64,000 nt of DNA from Rickettsiales bacterium (GTDB taxonomy: Bacteria; Pseudomonadota; Alphaproteobacteria; Rickettsiales; SXRF01), in contig JAWKXN010000002.1 in assembly GCA_041396965.1 (NCBI GenBank), positions 57,357 to 121,356 on the forward strand. The letters are read 5' to 3'. The notes below the pieces were generated by a model. That model did no database searches. It had not been told where the DNA came from and worked only from the letters and a program-made list of their open reading frames with translations. Positions 8,519 to 17,126 of the stretch are shown in pieces. Each line of letters starts with the position of its first letter. The stretch's first letter is position 1. Made by a program: the position numbers and the translations under genes.

Positions 8519-10447
8519 TCACAAGTTATTAGAACTAATAAAGGTTAATCTTTGCTGAATATTATCAATATTTCCAGGAATTTTTTCACCACGAGCCGCA
8601 TCCTCAATTAGCTGCCTGTAAAGCCCTGCCGCCTTCTTATATTCCTTCTTTTTATCCAACATAATAGCCAGATTATAGCGATATACAACATTCTCAGGCG
8701 ATAAAGAAACCGCTTTTAGCATTTTATCAATAGCTTTATCTGAATCACCAAGCTTTTGATAAATAAAGGCTATTTGTGCTGGAATCATGCTAAAGCTAGG
8801 ATTTTTACTTTCAAGTTTCTCTAATTCCAACAATGTTTCATTAGGAGCTTTATCCGAAAGCAAAACTAAAAAATTGTTAAACCCATCACGATGTCTCGGA
8901 TTAATAGCAAGCAACCTACTATATAACGAACGAGCGCTATCAAACATACGGGCACGATGATAAAGAGTGGCAAGACCAAATAAAGCGGGTTGATTACTCG
9001 GATTATCTTTCAATATATTTTTATATATATCTATCGCCACCTCATTCTTACCTGAGTTAATAGCGTTATAAGCCTTCTCCAACTCATAATCCACGTTAAG
9101 TGATGGTCGTTTTACCTCTACCTTTACTCCTCCAATATTGCCACGCATTACTTGCTCCCCAACAAAATCGTCAGCGTTAAATAAATCATTCATCTGACGA
9201 GTATGCCTTATCTTTATTTTCTGATTATCCTGATTACTATTCTTCTTGGATATTGACTTCAAAGATCTTCTAATAATTTTTTCATTACTAGCTACAGCCC
9301 TACCACTGTTAGACCTCACAAATGGATCTTTTTTAACCTTAGCGACTTTACCACTATCTTTGGGCAAATTTTTCACTGTAGGTTTCGCTATAGATCTTTC
9401 AGACTTCCGCTCTACTTTTTTGCTATTAAACTTAGCTTCCAATTTCTTAGGAGCTGTTTTTTTTGTATCACCGTCATCTTTTACCAAATTTTCTTTTTTA
9501 ATATTATCAGCTTTAATATTGTCAGGCTCTTTCTTTATATTTTTTATCCCAGACTCAGATTTTATTATTTTATCGCCACCATAAGTCGCTTTACGCAAAG
9601 CGTCAGCAAGGTTTTTCTCTATAAATTCCTGTCTAAAATCCTCACCGATAATTTCTTTGTTATCTTCCGAAGAGATATTCTCAACCAGCTTTTCCTCCTT
9701 AACTTCACCTTTCTTACTAATGTCCTCACCAGCATTATCTACGTCACCAATTTCCTTATTTATCTTCTCATCATCAATTATATCAATAAGCGGAACACTA
9801 CCAATCACGATCTTATCTCCACCAGCCGCCGGAGTAAGAGACGAAAGCTCTTCTGCTTTAGAATTGTTAGAAAAACCTAAATATGAAAAAACCCGTCCAA
9901 AAAAGCCATCGCCATTAGCCGTCTTACCATCTTTATAATCAACATAATCACGGCTTGAAGAACCATTTTTACCGCTTGCGTCATTTTTTGTGAAAGTTAA
10001 ATTATCAGCGAATTGCCTTCTAAAACTATTAACTACCGCTCGTTTCATCCTAAAATCAAGTTCTAGCGAATCGTGAAAAGTAACTTTCCCACTTTTATCA
10101 AGAACCGCGACTTCCCCATAAGTTTTCACACTACCATCAATCTGGTTATATTCCAGATGCTCCGTACGCAGCATAAGGTCACCATATTCTATCTCAACAT
10201 TACCTTTAGCCTGAACAACCTTCTTATCAGGTAAATATTTAATATTCTTGGCAACAAAATAATCTGGGATAACAGCTATTTTTGGGATATAAATTTCTAA
10301 AGGAGACGTTCTTCTAGTATCTTCATTTTCCGCGTTATCAACTTTTGTGGCGTAAGCATCTTTAGGAAAATTACAGGCGATAACGCCACAAGCCAAAATC
10401 AGCCCTATCAAATTCCCTCTTTTTTTTAGACACGATACAAAAATCAT
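8519..10447 (-). CDS. Exported protein with OstA/LptA-like domain, lysine-rich linker and C-terminal TPRs
   Basis: A 642-residue protein I cannot assign to a named family. It has an N-terminal hydrophobic signal (about 12-33, with Cys25 in a possible lipobox-like context). A beta-rich segment at about 65-145 (VQAKGNVEIEYGDLMLRTEH and following) resembles OstA/LptA-type repeats that bind lipopolysaccharide. A very charged, Lys/Asp/Ser-rich low-complexity linker covers about 150-440, and TPR-like helices about 455-625. It lies directly upstream of pilT/pilU. It may be an envelope scaffold linked to LPS or pilus function; this is inference. Confidence 0.75.
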   Translation of the reverse strand: MIFVSCLKKRGNLIGLILACGVIACNFPKDAYATKVDNAENEDTRRTSPLEIYIPKIAVIPDYFVAKNIKYLPDKKVVQAKGNVEIEYGDLMLRTEHLEYNQIDGSVKTYGEVAVLDKSGKVTFHDSLELDFRMKRAVVNSFRRQFADNLTFTKNDASGKNGSSSRDYVDYKDGKTANGDGFFGRVFSYLGFSNNSKAEELSSLTPAAGGDKIVIGSVPLIDIIDDEKINKEIGDVDNAGEDISKKGEVKEEKLVENISSEDNKEIIGEDFRQEFIEKNLADALRKATYGGDKIIKSESGIKNIKKEPDNIKADNIKKENLVKDDGDTKKTAPKKLEAKFNSKKVERKSERSIAKPTVKNLPKDSGKVAKVKKDPFVRSNSGRAVASNEKIIRRSLKSISKKNSNQDNQKIKIRHTRQMNDLFNADDFVGEQVMRGNIGGVKVEVKRPSLNVDYELEKAYNAINSGKNEVAIDIYKNILKDNPSNQPALFGLATLYHRARMFDSARSLYSRLLAINPRHRDGFNNFLVLLSDKAPNETLLELEKLESKNPSFSMIPAQIAFIYQKLGDSDKAIDKMLKAVSLSPENVVYRYNLAIMLDKKKEYKKAAGLYRQLIEDAARGEKIPGNIDNIQQRLTFISSNNL

Positions 10448-10610
10448 AAAGCTTCAATAAAAATTAGCCACGTAGCAAAAAATTGTATACCATGACGGTA
10501 TCAAAACAAACAATTAAATCGTAATGTTTGTGGCATATTAATTGCTCATACTAAATAGATAGTAGAAGTAACAGCAATTAATTAAAGAAAATTTAATAAA
10601 GATTCTAAAA

Positions 10611-10937
10611 ATGCCCCTCACAAAAATAGGATTTTTTCTACTATTTATTATGACTTCTCAATTGGCGGGAACAGATTGCTTTGCCACCTCTTTCAAGCAA
10701 AAAACTGACATGAAATTTTTTCCGGTTACTATTAATAAAAAAGTACCGGATGACCCAAACAATATCAAAGCTGGACAATTAAAATTTTTTCCAATTAGCA
10801 ACGTGAAGATCATAAAAAAAACAACCACACAAAATATGGCAAATAAATCTCGACAAAAACAGATAAAAAAATCACCATCAGAATTATCAGAAGAACAATC
10901 TCAACAAATCATTTCACTTTTTTCTCCAGATAGATAA
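10611..10937 (+). CDS. Small predicted secreted protein with a repeated KFFP motif, unknown function
   Basis: A 108-residue protein with a clear N-terminal signal sequence (hydrophobic 5-25, probably cleaved after CFA or so). The mature part is short and basic. It contains the near-repeat MKFFPVTINKK and LKFFPISNVKI about 24 residues apart, then a Lys/Gln/Ser-rich stretch. No known family is recognised. It is transcribed away from the OstA-TPR gene across a 163-base divergent gap and ends 49 bases before pyrD. A ribosome site is not obvious. Confidence 0.6.
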   Translation: MPLTKIGFFLLFIMTSQLAGTDCFATSFKQKTDMKFFPVTINKKVPDDPNNIKAGQLKFFPISNVKIIKKTTTQNMANKSRQKQIKKSPSELSEEQSQQIISLFSPDR

Positions 10938-10986
10938 ACTATAAAGCACACATAAGCCATAACCCTCTATAATAGACTGTAAATGA

Positions 10987-12054
10987 ATGATAAAATCATA
11001 TAAAACCCTGCAGCCCCTACTCTATATGTTAAAGCCAGAAACGGCTCATAACATAGCTATATCGGCATTAAAATATGGGCTGATACCTAAGCAAGAAAGA
11101 GTAGATTCACCTATATTAAAACAAAACATATACGGCATTGATTTTGATAATCCGATAGGTCTTGCCGCTGGTTTTGATAAAAACGCTGTAGCGATTGATT
11201 CTCTACTAAAACAGGGCTTTTCGTTCGTGGAGGCTGGAACGGTAACCCCAAAACCTCAATCAGGAAATCCTAAGCCTAGAATATTTCGCCTTGAGGAAGA
11301 TGAGGCTATTATAAATAGGCTTGGTTTTAACAATAACGGTATTGAATATTTCATAAAAAATTTTATCCGTCACGATGCGGAATTAGGCATTGCCGGAGCG
11401 AATATCGGTAAAAATAAAAATACCGAAAACGCTGAGGAGGACTATGTGTTGTGTCTAAACTCTGTCTATCCGTATGTAGATTACATAACAGTTAATATAT
11501 CATCACCCAACACCACAGGTCTACGCGACTTGCAGGAAGGAAAAGCTCTTCTCAGCCTGCTTTCCGCGATCTCTAACGCTAGAGAGGAAAATATAAAAAC
11601 ATATAAAAAACGCATACCGATATTACTGAAAATAGCTCCCGATATAGATGATAGACAGTGCGAGGATATAGTAGAAGCTGTAGTGACACATAGAATAGAT
11701 GGCATAATTATCGGTAACACCACTATATCGCGCCCACAATCTCTAACAAGCCCATATAAACAAGAGAAAGGTGGTCTAAGCGGCAAACCGTTATTTTCTC
11801 TCTCAACAGAAATACTCTCTAAAATATATAAAATCTCTAGGGGAAAAGTACCATTGATCGCAACCGGTGGTATCAGCTCGGCAAATGACGCTTATAGTAA
11901 AATTTGCTCTGGAGCCAACCTGATACAAATATATAGCGCGCTTATATATCAGGGGTTCGGTCTGGTAAGAACTATAAATGAGGAACTTATTCAGCTAATA
12001 AAAAATGATGGCTTTTCTCATATAAGCGAGGCTATCGGCTCAAAATCTTTGTAG
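10987..12054 (+). CDS. pyrD: Dihydroorotate dehydrogenase (quinone), class 2
   Basis: Oxidises dihydroorotate to orotate in de novo pyrimidine synthesis, passing electrons to the quinone pool at the inner membrane. The 355-residue length with an N-terminal helical extension (YKTLQPLLYMLKPETAH) identifies the membrane-associated class 2 enzyme. AAGFDKNA is at 60-67, and the segment with the catalytic serine (NISSPNTTGLR) at 170-180. The C-terminal phosphate-binding region ATGGISSANDAY is also present. It stands alone, converging on the DUF2155 gene. Confidence 0.97.
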   Translation: MIKSYKTLQPLLYMLKPETAHNIAISALKYGLIPKQERVDSPILKQNIYGIDFDNPIGLAAGFDKNAVAIDSLLKQGFSFVEAGTVTPKPQSGNPKPRIFRLEEDEAIINRLGFNNNGIEYFIKNFIRHDAELGIAGANIGKNKNTENAEEDYVLCLNSVYPYVDYITVNISSPNTTGLRDLQEGKALLSLLSAISNAREENIKTYKKRIPILLKIAPDIDDRQCEDIVEAVVTHRIDGIIIGNTTISRPQSLTSPYKQEKGGLSGKPLFSLSTEILSKIYKISRGKVPLIATGGISSANDAYSKICSGANLIQIYSALIYQGFGLVRTINEELIQLIKNDGFSHISEAIGSKSL

Positions 12055-12094
12055 TTACTTTTAGATAATTATTACTTGTAGCTAACCGTAAAAA

Positions 12095-12667
12095 CTATCT
12101 TACTTCTAAATCCTTTTTATATTCGCAAGATAAAACAGTAATATCATAAAAAGGGTGTTCAAGATTAGAAATACTCGGTGAATGAGAAAACATCCAACCC
12201 GAAAAAACACGCTTTGGTGATTCTCCCACTTTTATCTCTCTTATCTCAAGTAGCACCGCGTTATCCTCGTAATCATCATATATGGTTTTCCAGCATTTAT
12301 GAGCTATAATTTCCAAATTATCAAAGCGATATACCGTGCCCAAAGGCAAGTCAAACTTAAGAGCGTAACCCATTATTTTATTAAGACCACGTAATATAAC
12401 CAGATTATTGTTCTTTATCTCTTCATGCTTCGGAATGGTTCTTATGTAAACACCACTAGCCCTAAAAGGCTTACGTAAATTATTTTCTGCTGGAGAAGTG
12501 ACATCCCGTAATTCAACACTCTCATCAGGATATTCCGCGCCTCTAGGCGAAGCACCGGATAAATTATCATCAGACCTACCGAAATTAAACACATTATCCG
12601 CCGACAACGCTACACGAGAACATAACAAAAAGATAAATAGTACAGGTAAAAATCTTAGCCTAAACAT
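12095..12667 (-). CDS. DUF2155 domain-containing exported protein
   Basis: DUF2155 proteins are periplasmic proteins of unknown function typical of alphaproteobacteria, usually encoded next to the NDUFA12 homologue as here. I start it at the ATG at 12667, because that gives a clean signal peptide (MFRLRFLPVLFIFLLCSRVALSA). The longer frame back to 12745 would add 26 residues overlapping mlaD. The mature protein is about 168 residues; its C-terminal half carries the domain (around GWMFSHSPSISNLEHPFYDITVLSC). It follows mlaD by 16 bases and is probably co-transcribed. Confidence 0.87.
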   Translation of the reverse strand: MFRLRFLPVLFIFLLCSRVALSADNVFNFGRSDDNLSGASPRGAEYPDESVELRDVTSPAENNLRKPFRASGVYIRTIPKHEEIKNNNLVILRGLNKIMGYALKFDLPLGTVYRFDNLEIIAHKCWKTIYDDYEDNAVLLEIREIKVGESPKRVFSGWMFSHSPSISNLEHPFYDITVLSCEYKKDLEVR

Positions 12668-12683
12668 AAGAGCCACTGACAAA

Positions 12684-13157
12684 TTACTCAGGAGTGGTCG
12701 CTTTATCCTTATCAACCCCACCGCCACTAAACATAAATTTTCCAATCAGCTCCTCAAGATTAACCGCCGATTGAGTATAACCTATCTTATCACCATCTTT
12801 CAGCATTTTATCATCTCCACCGGGAACTATTTGAATATATTTTTCGCCAAGAAGCCCACTACTTACGATAGAAGCTGAGGAATCTTTTGGCAATTCCGTA
12901 GAGCTACGTATACTCATGTTAACAACCGCTTCATAGGTATTAGCGTCCAATGCCAGATCAGAAACTGTTCCTATCTTTATTCCTCCTATACGCACATCAC
13001 TACCAAGAGCGATTCCCGATATATTACTGAATTTAGCGTTTACAGAGTAACCAGACTCTATTCTCATCCCGCTGCCCTGATAGGCAAAAACAAAAAAAAC
13101 TATGGCAACGCCAAGAATAACAGCTCCAGTCAAAGTCTCTATAACATTTCTTTGCAT
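12684..13157 (-). CDS. mlaD: Phospholipid transport system MCE-domain protein MlaD
   Basis: MlaD is the inner-membrane-anchored periplasmic MCE subunit of the Mla phospholipid transporter that keeps outer-membrane lipid asymmetry. The 157-residue protein has an N-terminal anchor (about 9-27) and an MCE domain at about 33-116 with the characteristic FSNISGIALGSDVRIGGIKIG start and SGLLGEKYIQI. Length is normal. No mlaE, mlaF or mlaC is adjacent; in alphaproteobacteria mlaD is often placed with DUF2155 and the complex I accessory gene, as here. Confidence 0.93.
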   Translation of the reverse strand: MQRNVIETLTGAVILGVAIVFFVFAYQGSGMRIESGYSVNAKFSNISGIALGSDVRIGGIKIGTVSDLALDANTYEAVVNMSIRSSTELPKDSSASIVSSGLLGEKYIQIVPGGDDKMLKDGDKIGYTQSAVNLEELIGKFMFSGGGVDKDKATTPE

Positions 13158-13281
13158 ATCAGTCTCTCAAATCAATTTTATATTATCAATTTCATAAATA
13201 CTTGGACGTAATATATCCATTATCTGATTTTTTTCCAGATATAAAATATGATAATATGTGAATAGTTCTTACAAGTGACAT

Positions 13282-13641
13282 CTACTCTCTGGGAATCCAA
13301 GCCTCATAGCTGTCGCTTGAACTGGCGTGCTCAGACGTAGTACGCAACGAGCCGGATGGAAAATAAGCATGCTTAGTGCCAGTAAGGTTAGGAAGATGTG
13401 ACTTTTCCCAGCTATAGTGAGCACCATCAGCCTTAAGAGGAATCTTAGAGGTAGTGTAATGCAACCAACCGAACCACTTAGGTGGAACCTTGCTTGGCTC
13501 CGCCATACCTTTATAAATTACCCAGCGCTTAGCTTTTCTGTTCTTTGGATTTTTTTTCTCGGTAAAATAACGGTTTCCAAACTCGTCCTCACCAACTAGC
13601 ACGCCATTAAAATAAGTAAAAAGTCTTGTTGTAATCGTCAT
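13282..13641 (-). CDS. NDUFA12-like NADH:ubiquinone oxidoreductase accessory subunit
   Basis: Homologue of the mitochondrial complex I 17.2-kDa subunit, an accessory protein characteristic of alphaproteobacteria. At 119 residues it has the family pattern: FNGVLVGEDEFGNRYFTEK, the RWVIYKGMAEPSKVPPKWFGWLHY core, and a C-terminal basic, proline-rich segment. It lies 6 bases after rpoD on the same strand and 124 bases before mlaD. The 13158-13281 gap shows only a weak 6-base-pair hairpin. Confidence 0.95.
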   Translation of the reverse strand: MTITTRLFTYFNGVLVGEDEFGNRYFTEKKNPKNRKAKRWVIYKGMAEPSKVPPKWFGWLHYTTSKIPLKADGAHYSWEKSHLPNLTGTKHAYFPSGSLRTTSEHASSSDSYEAWIPRE

Positions 13642-13647
13642 ATATAA

Positions 13648-15939
13648 TCAATAATCCAAAAAGCTACGAAGTTTACGAGAACGGGAAGGATGTTTCAGTT
13701 TACGCAAAGCTTTCGCCTCAATCTGACGTATCCGCTCACGAGTAACCGAAAATTGTTGACCAACCTCCTCAAGGGTATGATCCGTATTCATTCCGATTCC
13801 AAAACGCATCCGTAAAACCCTTTCTTCACGCGGAGTAAGAGAGGCTAGAATACGAGTTGTTGTCTCCCTAAGATTTGACTGTATGGCCGCGTCAAGAGGC
13901 AATATAGCGTTTTTATCCTCTATAAAATCACCAAGATGAGAGTCTTCCTCATCACCAATAGGTGTCTCTAACGACACAGGTTCTTTAGCGATTTTCATCA
14001 CCTTACGCACCTTATCAAGCGGCATAACCAAACGCTCAGCTAACTCCTCAGGAGTCGGCTCACGCCCTATTTCATGAAGTATTTGCCGCGAAGTACGCAC
14101 GATCTTATTTATAGTCTCAATCATATGCACAGGAATACGGATAGTCCTCGCCTGATCCGCTATAGAACGAGTAATAGCCTGCCTTATCCACCAAGTCGCG
14201 TAAGTAGAGAATTTATAACCACGACGATACTCAAACTTATCCACCGCCTTCATAAGGCCAATATTACCTTCCTGAATCAGGTCAAGGAATTGCAAACCTC
14301 TATTGGTATATTTTTTAGCTATAGAGATAACCAAACGCAAATTCGCCTCTATCATTTCCTTTTTGGCTCTATTAGTTTCACGCTCACCTTTCTGCACCGC
14401 CATTATCATCCGCTTGAATTCACCTATATCAAGCTCAGCGGAGCCAGCTATTTTGGCTATTTCCGAACGTATCTCCTCTATTTCATTAATGTCTTTTTCT
14501 ACAAATTCTTTCCAGCCTTTATCACTACGCTTTGCCATCAGTTCTATCCAGTCAGGCATAAGCTCGCTTCCAATATAGGCCTCAAGAAAAACATCTCTTT
14601 TAATCTTACGATTCTCAGCAAGCCTTAACAGACGACCTTCTAATCCCATAAGCTTTTTGTTTATCTCATATAAACCATTAATCAGCCCTTCAACACGCGC
14701 TATAGTAAAACGCACACCAAGCATAAGCTCTACAAGCTCTCTGTGCAATTTTGTGTATTTCTTATCATCGTCCTTGCTGTATTTACCGTCACCAAAGGAC
14801 TTATTCATACGTTTTTCCTGAAGAACACGCATCTTTTTACTTATTTTAGCGAACTTATCCAAAGTCTCAAGTATCTGCGGCTTCAAAGTATTTTCCATAG
14901 CGATCAGTGAAAGACCACTATCCTCATCATCCTCTTCGTCACCATCATCTTGCATCTGATAATCTTCGTCATCTTCTATATCATCATCCTCTTCAGCGGA
15001 ATCATCTTCTTTAGCACTACTACTAGAAGCGTCTCCTCTTCTTTCAACGTCCACCGACGAAAAATCCTCTGAATCACCGCCAGCGCCATAAGTAGCGTCA
15101 AGATCTATAATATCACGTAACAAAATAGTCCCTTCATCAAGCTCATCACGCCATGATAATATTTCCTTCATAACCATCGGGCATTCACATAAAGCGCCAA
15201 CCACAGTCTCACGACCAGCTTCTATACGCTTAGCGATTTCTATCTCACCTTCACGCGATAATAGCTCAACATTGCCCATTTCACGCAGATACATACGCAC
15301 TGGATCATCAGATCTTCCAGCGTTCTCAATCTCTTCTCCAGAGGGAGAATTATCCCCGTCATTATCTTCCGAGTCTTGACTATCTTCTTGAACATTAATA
15401 TCCGCTTGAGAAAGAGCGGCTATAGCAGCCTCTATAATCTCAGGCGAGAACTGATCCGCCGGCAATATATTATTCAACTCGTCATAAGTTATAAAACCTC
15501 GCTCTTTTCCCAAAGCCAGTAATTTGCGAACAATATCACGCTGCAGCTCCTGTTTTTCTGATTTTTCAGCTTTATCAGTTTTTTTTACCGATTTACTGGC
15601 AACTCGCTTATCAGAAACTTTATCAGCATTATCTTCAGCAACCTTCTTATTAGAGGTGTCACGCTTAGAGTTAACTAATGATTTAACAGCTTTCCTTGAT
15701 ATTTGCTTTTTATTATCTTCAACACTCATACTTTTTTTTGCCACTTTTCCTACAGTCCTTTTTACAGCGACAGGCTTCTTCACCTTACTTGCTGTTTCGC
15801 TAGATACTTTCGCGGTCTTTGAGGAAGCGTTCTTACTAGGAAAGGTTTTTACGCCATCTCCAGATTTTTCCCTTGTTTTTTTCGCGACAGCTTTACCTGC
15901 ACCTGAAACTGATTTTTTTTTATTTGTTTCTTTACCCAT
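13648..15939 (-). CDS. rpoD: RNA polymerase primary sigma factor RpoD
   Basis: Housekeeping sigma-70. I start it at the ATG at 15939 ([11 protein letters not shown]), giving 763 residues; the open frame reaches 16038, but the extra 33 residues are hydrophobic and unlike the family. Order: a Lys/Ser/Ala-rich tail (about 1-115), region 1.1 (about 125-170), regions 1.2-2.1 interrupted by a very acidic insert (about 275-345), region 2.3-2.4 ([17 protein letters not shown]), region 3, and region 4.2 ([17 protein letters not shown]). The protein ends [12 protein letters not shown]. dnaG is the next gene upstream on this strand, the classic pairing, but with pilin genes between. Confidence 0.96.
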   Translation of the reverse strand: MGKETNKKKSVSGAGKAVAKKTREKSGDGVKTFPSKNASSKTAKVSSETASKVKKPVAVKRTVGKVAKKSMSVEDNKKQISRKAVKSLVNSKRDTSNKKVAEDNADKVSDKRVASKSVKKTDKAEKSEKQELQRDIVRKLLALGKERGFITYDELNNILPADQFSPEIIEAAIAALSQADINVQEDSQDSEDNDGDNSPSGEEIENAGRSDDPVRMYLREMGNVELLSREGEIEIAKRIEAGRETVVGALCECPMVMKEILSWRDELDEGTILLRDIIDLDATYGAGGDSEDFSSVDVERRGDASSSSAKEDDSAEEDDDIEDDEDYQMQDDGDEEDDEDSGLSLIAMENTLKPQILETLDKFAKISKKMRVLQEKRMNKSFGDGKYSKDDDKKYTKLHRELVELMLGVRFTIARVEGLINGLYEINKKLMGLEGRLLRLAENRKIKRDVFLEAYIGSELMPDWIELMAKRSDKGWKEFVEKDINEIEEIRSEIAKIAGSAELDIGEFKRMIMAVQKGERETNRAKKEMIEANLRLVISIAKKYTNRGLQFLDLIQEGNIGLMKAVDKFEYRRGYKFSTYATWWIRQAITRSIADQARTIRIPVHMIETINKIVRTSRQILHEIGREPTPEELAERLVMPLDKVRKVMKIAKEPVSLETPIGDEEDSHLGDFIEDKNAILPLDAAIQSNLRETTTRILASLTPREERVLRMRFGIGMNTDHTLEEVGQQFSVTRERIRQIEAKALRKLKHPSRSRKLRSFLDY

Positions 15940-16268
15940 ATTGAGTTTATTGTCCTTCTCGTTATTTTCACCTAATAATAACCACCACATAGTCCCCCCG
16001 TATAAAACGGCAAACGCATCGTGACCGCCAAGAGCCACAATATAAATCAGAACTCACAACCTAAAACATACGCTAAACAGCGTAGATATAAGGCTTTTTT
16101 TATAAAATTCAACACTTTTCTATAAAATACTTAAAATATTAATTACCAATTTATTATTTGGGATTTTTTGTAAATATTCTAAAACCTTATACAACAATCA
16201 AAACCCACGGAAAACTCGCCTATATAGAAACTTCGAAATAATCAGTTTTGCACCGTGTAGCGAGCGAG

Positions 16269-16302
16269 ATACCTTTATTTTTATGGGGAAAAATGAAGGT
16301 AT
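16269..16302. other. Strong hairpin in the rpoD-flp intergenic region
   Basis: ATACCTTTATTTTT (16269-16282) pairs with AAAAATGAAGGTAT (16289-16302) around a six-base loop: 14 base pairs with one G-T wobble. It lies in the 518-base gap between rpoD and the first pilin gene. It may be a terminator or a leader structure; only four T's follow on the plus strand. The rest of 15940-16364 is AT-rich with nothing else recognised. Confidence 0.55.
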
Positions 16303-16364
16303 TTTACTATATATCAAAACACAAAATGTATAAATTAGCATATGGTTAACAAGATACATTAATG

Positions 16365-16379
16365 TTAATATTTAATTAA
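16365..16379. promoter_or_regulatory. Possible CtrA-type site (TTAA-N7-TTAA) upstream of flp1
   Basis: TTAATATTTAATTAA matches the alphaproteobacterial CtrA consensus TTAA-N7-TTAA and ends nine bases before the -35 box at 16389. CtrA controls pilin genes in Caulobacter (established knowledge). In DNA this AT-rich the pattern occurs by chance, so support is weak; the position relative to the promoter is what makes it notable. Confidence 0.3.
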
Positions 16380-16388
16380 ATATATATA

Positions 16389-16417
16389 TTGACAAATCAC
16401 AAGAACCAATATAGTTA
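16389..16417 (+). promoter_or_regulatory. Probable sigma-70 promoter of flp1
   Basis: A perfect -35 TTGACA (16389-16394) is followed by TAGTTA (16412-16417) at 17 bases, or by TATAGT (16410-16415) at 15. It is about 40 bases upstream of the pilin start codon, with no other gene nearby. Confidence 0.55.
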
Positions 16418-16457
16418 TCAATCCGCAATATTAACTAATTAATCTAAGGATTGTATC

Positions 16458-16631
16458 ATGAAAACTATCATAAATTTCTTAAAATCAGAAGATGGTGCTA
16501 CTGCTATTGAGTATGCGCTTATTGCTTCTCTTATCTCAATTGTGGCTATTTTCGCTCTTGGAAGTACCGGTAAGAATGTCTCTAACTCTTTTAGCAAAGT
16601 AGCAAGCTCTATAAGCTCGGCTATCAACTAA
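16458..16631 (+). CDS. flp: Flp/Fap-type pilin, first of two tandem copies
   Basis: A 57-residue Flp (type IVb) pilin precursor, the subunit of Tad-type adhesion pili. MKTIINFLKSEDGATAIEYA shows the signature: short basic leader, then the GATAIEYALIA segment with the Glu5-like residue, then a hydrophobic helix to about residue 40 and a small Ser/Asn-rich end. AAGGA sits eight bases before the ATG. No tad assembly genes are in the window, so they must be elsewhere. It lies with its paralogue between dnaG and rpoD, on the opposite strand to both. Confidence 0.95.
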   Translation: MKTIINFLKSEDGATAIEYALIASLISIVAIFALGSTGKNVSNSFSKVASSISSAIN

Positions 16632-16704
16632 AAATTAGTTAACGATTTAGCTATTCTTGGTATCTAATAATACGTTACAGATTTCATACACGTACTGTTT
16701 TTCG

Positions 16705-16757
16705 TATTTTAGATATGTCTTGATTGGAAAATCTAAAATTTTAGATAAATTTTAGAC
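16705..16757. promoter_or_regulatory. Operator-like array of TTTTAGA repeats upstream of flp2
   Basis: Three direct copies of TTTTAGA start at 16706, 16739 and 16750. An inverted copy (TCTAAAA, 16731-16737) makes a 17-base palindrome with the second (16730-16746). The direct copies are 33 and 11 bases apart, close to whole helical turns, so a bound protein would sit on one face of the DNA. The array ends about 30 bases upstream of the flp2 -35 box. This is a suggested regulator site; no known consensus is claimed. Confidence 0.45.
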
Positions 16758-16787
16758 GAGTTTTATATTCTTTTTTTTGCTTACTCA

Positions 16788-16816
16788 TTGACCAACAATG
16801 ATTTTTTTGGCATAAT
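16788..16816 (+). promoter_or_regulatory. Probable sigma-70 promoter of flp2
   Basis: TTGACC (16788-16793) and CATAAT (16811-16816) are separated by exactly 17 bases, a good sigma-70 match, about 60 bases upstream of the second pilin start. It implies flp2 can be expressed separately from flp1. Confidence 0.65.
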
Positions 16817-16878
16817 CGTAGGCAGCTGAGTAACTCAGCGTATATTTAACTTTATAGTTCTTTCAAGGAGAATAGTTT

Positions 16879-17055
16879 ATGAAAAAAATAATAAATTTCT
16901 TAAAGTCAGAAGATGGTGCTACTGCTATTGAGTATGCGCTTATCGCTGCTTTGATTTCAATTGTTGCTATCGCTGCTATGACCAGCGTGGGACAAAACGT
17001 AACTAACTCTTTCAGCACAGTAGCAAGTACTCTTACTTCTGCCGCTGGTCGTTAA
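16879..17055 (+). CDS. flp: Flp/Fap-type pilin, second tandem copy
   Basis: A 58-residue Flp pilin precursor nearly identical to the first copy over its N-terminal half, including SEDGATAIEYALIA, and diverging in the C-terminal third (TSVGQNVTNSFSTVASTLTS). AAGGAG is eight bases before the ATG, a stronger ribosome site than flp1's. It has its own promoter upstream and an intrinsic terminator 17 bases after the stop, so it can be a single-gene unit and is probably the more highly expressed copy (inference). Confidence 0.96.
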   Translation: MKKIINFLKSEDGATAIEYALIAALISIVAIAAMTSVGQNVTNSFSTVASTLTSAAGR

Positions 17056-17072
17056 TATTACGTCCTAATTAT

Positions 17073-17106
17073 AAGGCTCTCTGTGTGAACAGGGAGCCTT
17101 TTTTTA
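17073..17106 (+). terminator. Intrinsic terminator after flp2
   Basis: AAGGCTCTCTGT (17073-17084) pairs with ACAGGGAGCCTT (17089-17100) with one wobble, a 12-base-pair stem with a short loop, followed by a run of seven T's. It lies between the converging flp2 and dnaG genes. Confidence 0.9.
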
Positions 17107-17126
17107 TTTTCTTATACATTAACTGA

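Noticed and set aside
9246..9938. Long open frames antisense to the OstA-TPR gene
   Set aside because: They mirror the lysine-rich low-complexity linker and have no recognisable domain.
10582..10596. Third TTAA-N7-TTAA match
   Set aside because: It falls within the short leader next to a start codon in AT-rich sequence and is likely chance; recorded as a warning about the other two matches.
15524..16024. Open frame of 166 codons antisense to the rpoD N-terminus
   Set aside because: It reflects the Lys/Ser-rich tail of RpoD read backwards, giving a Phe/Leu/Ser-rich artefact.
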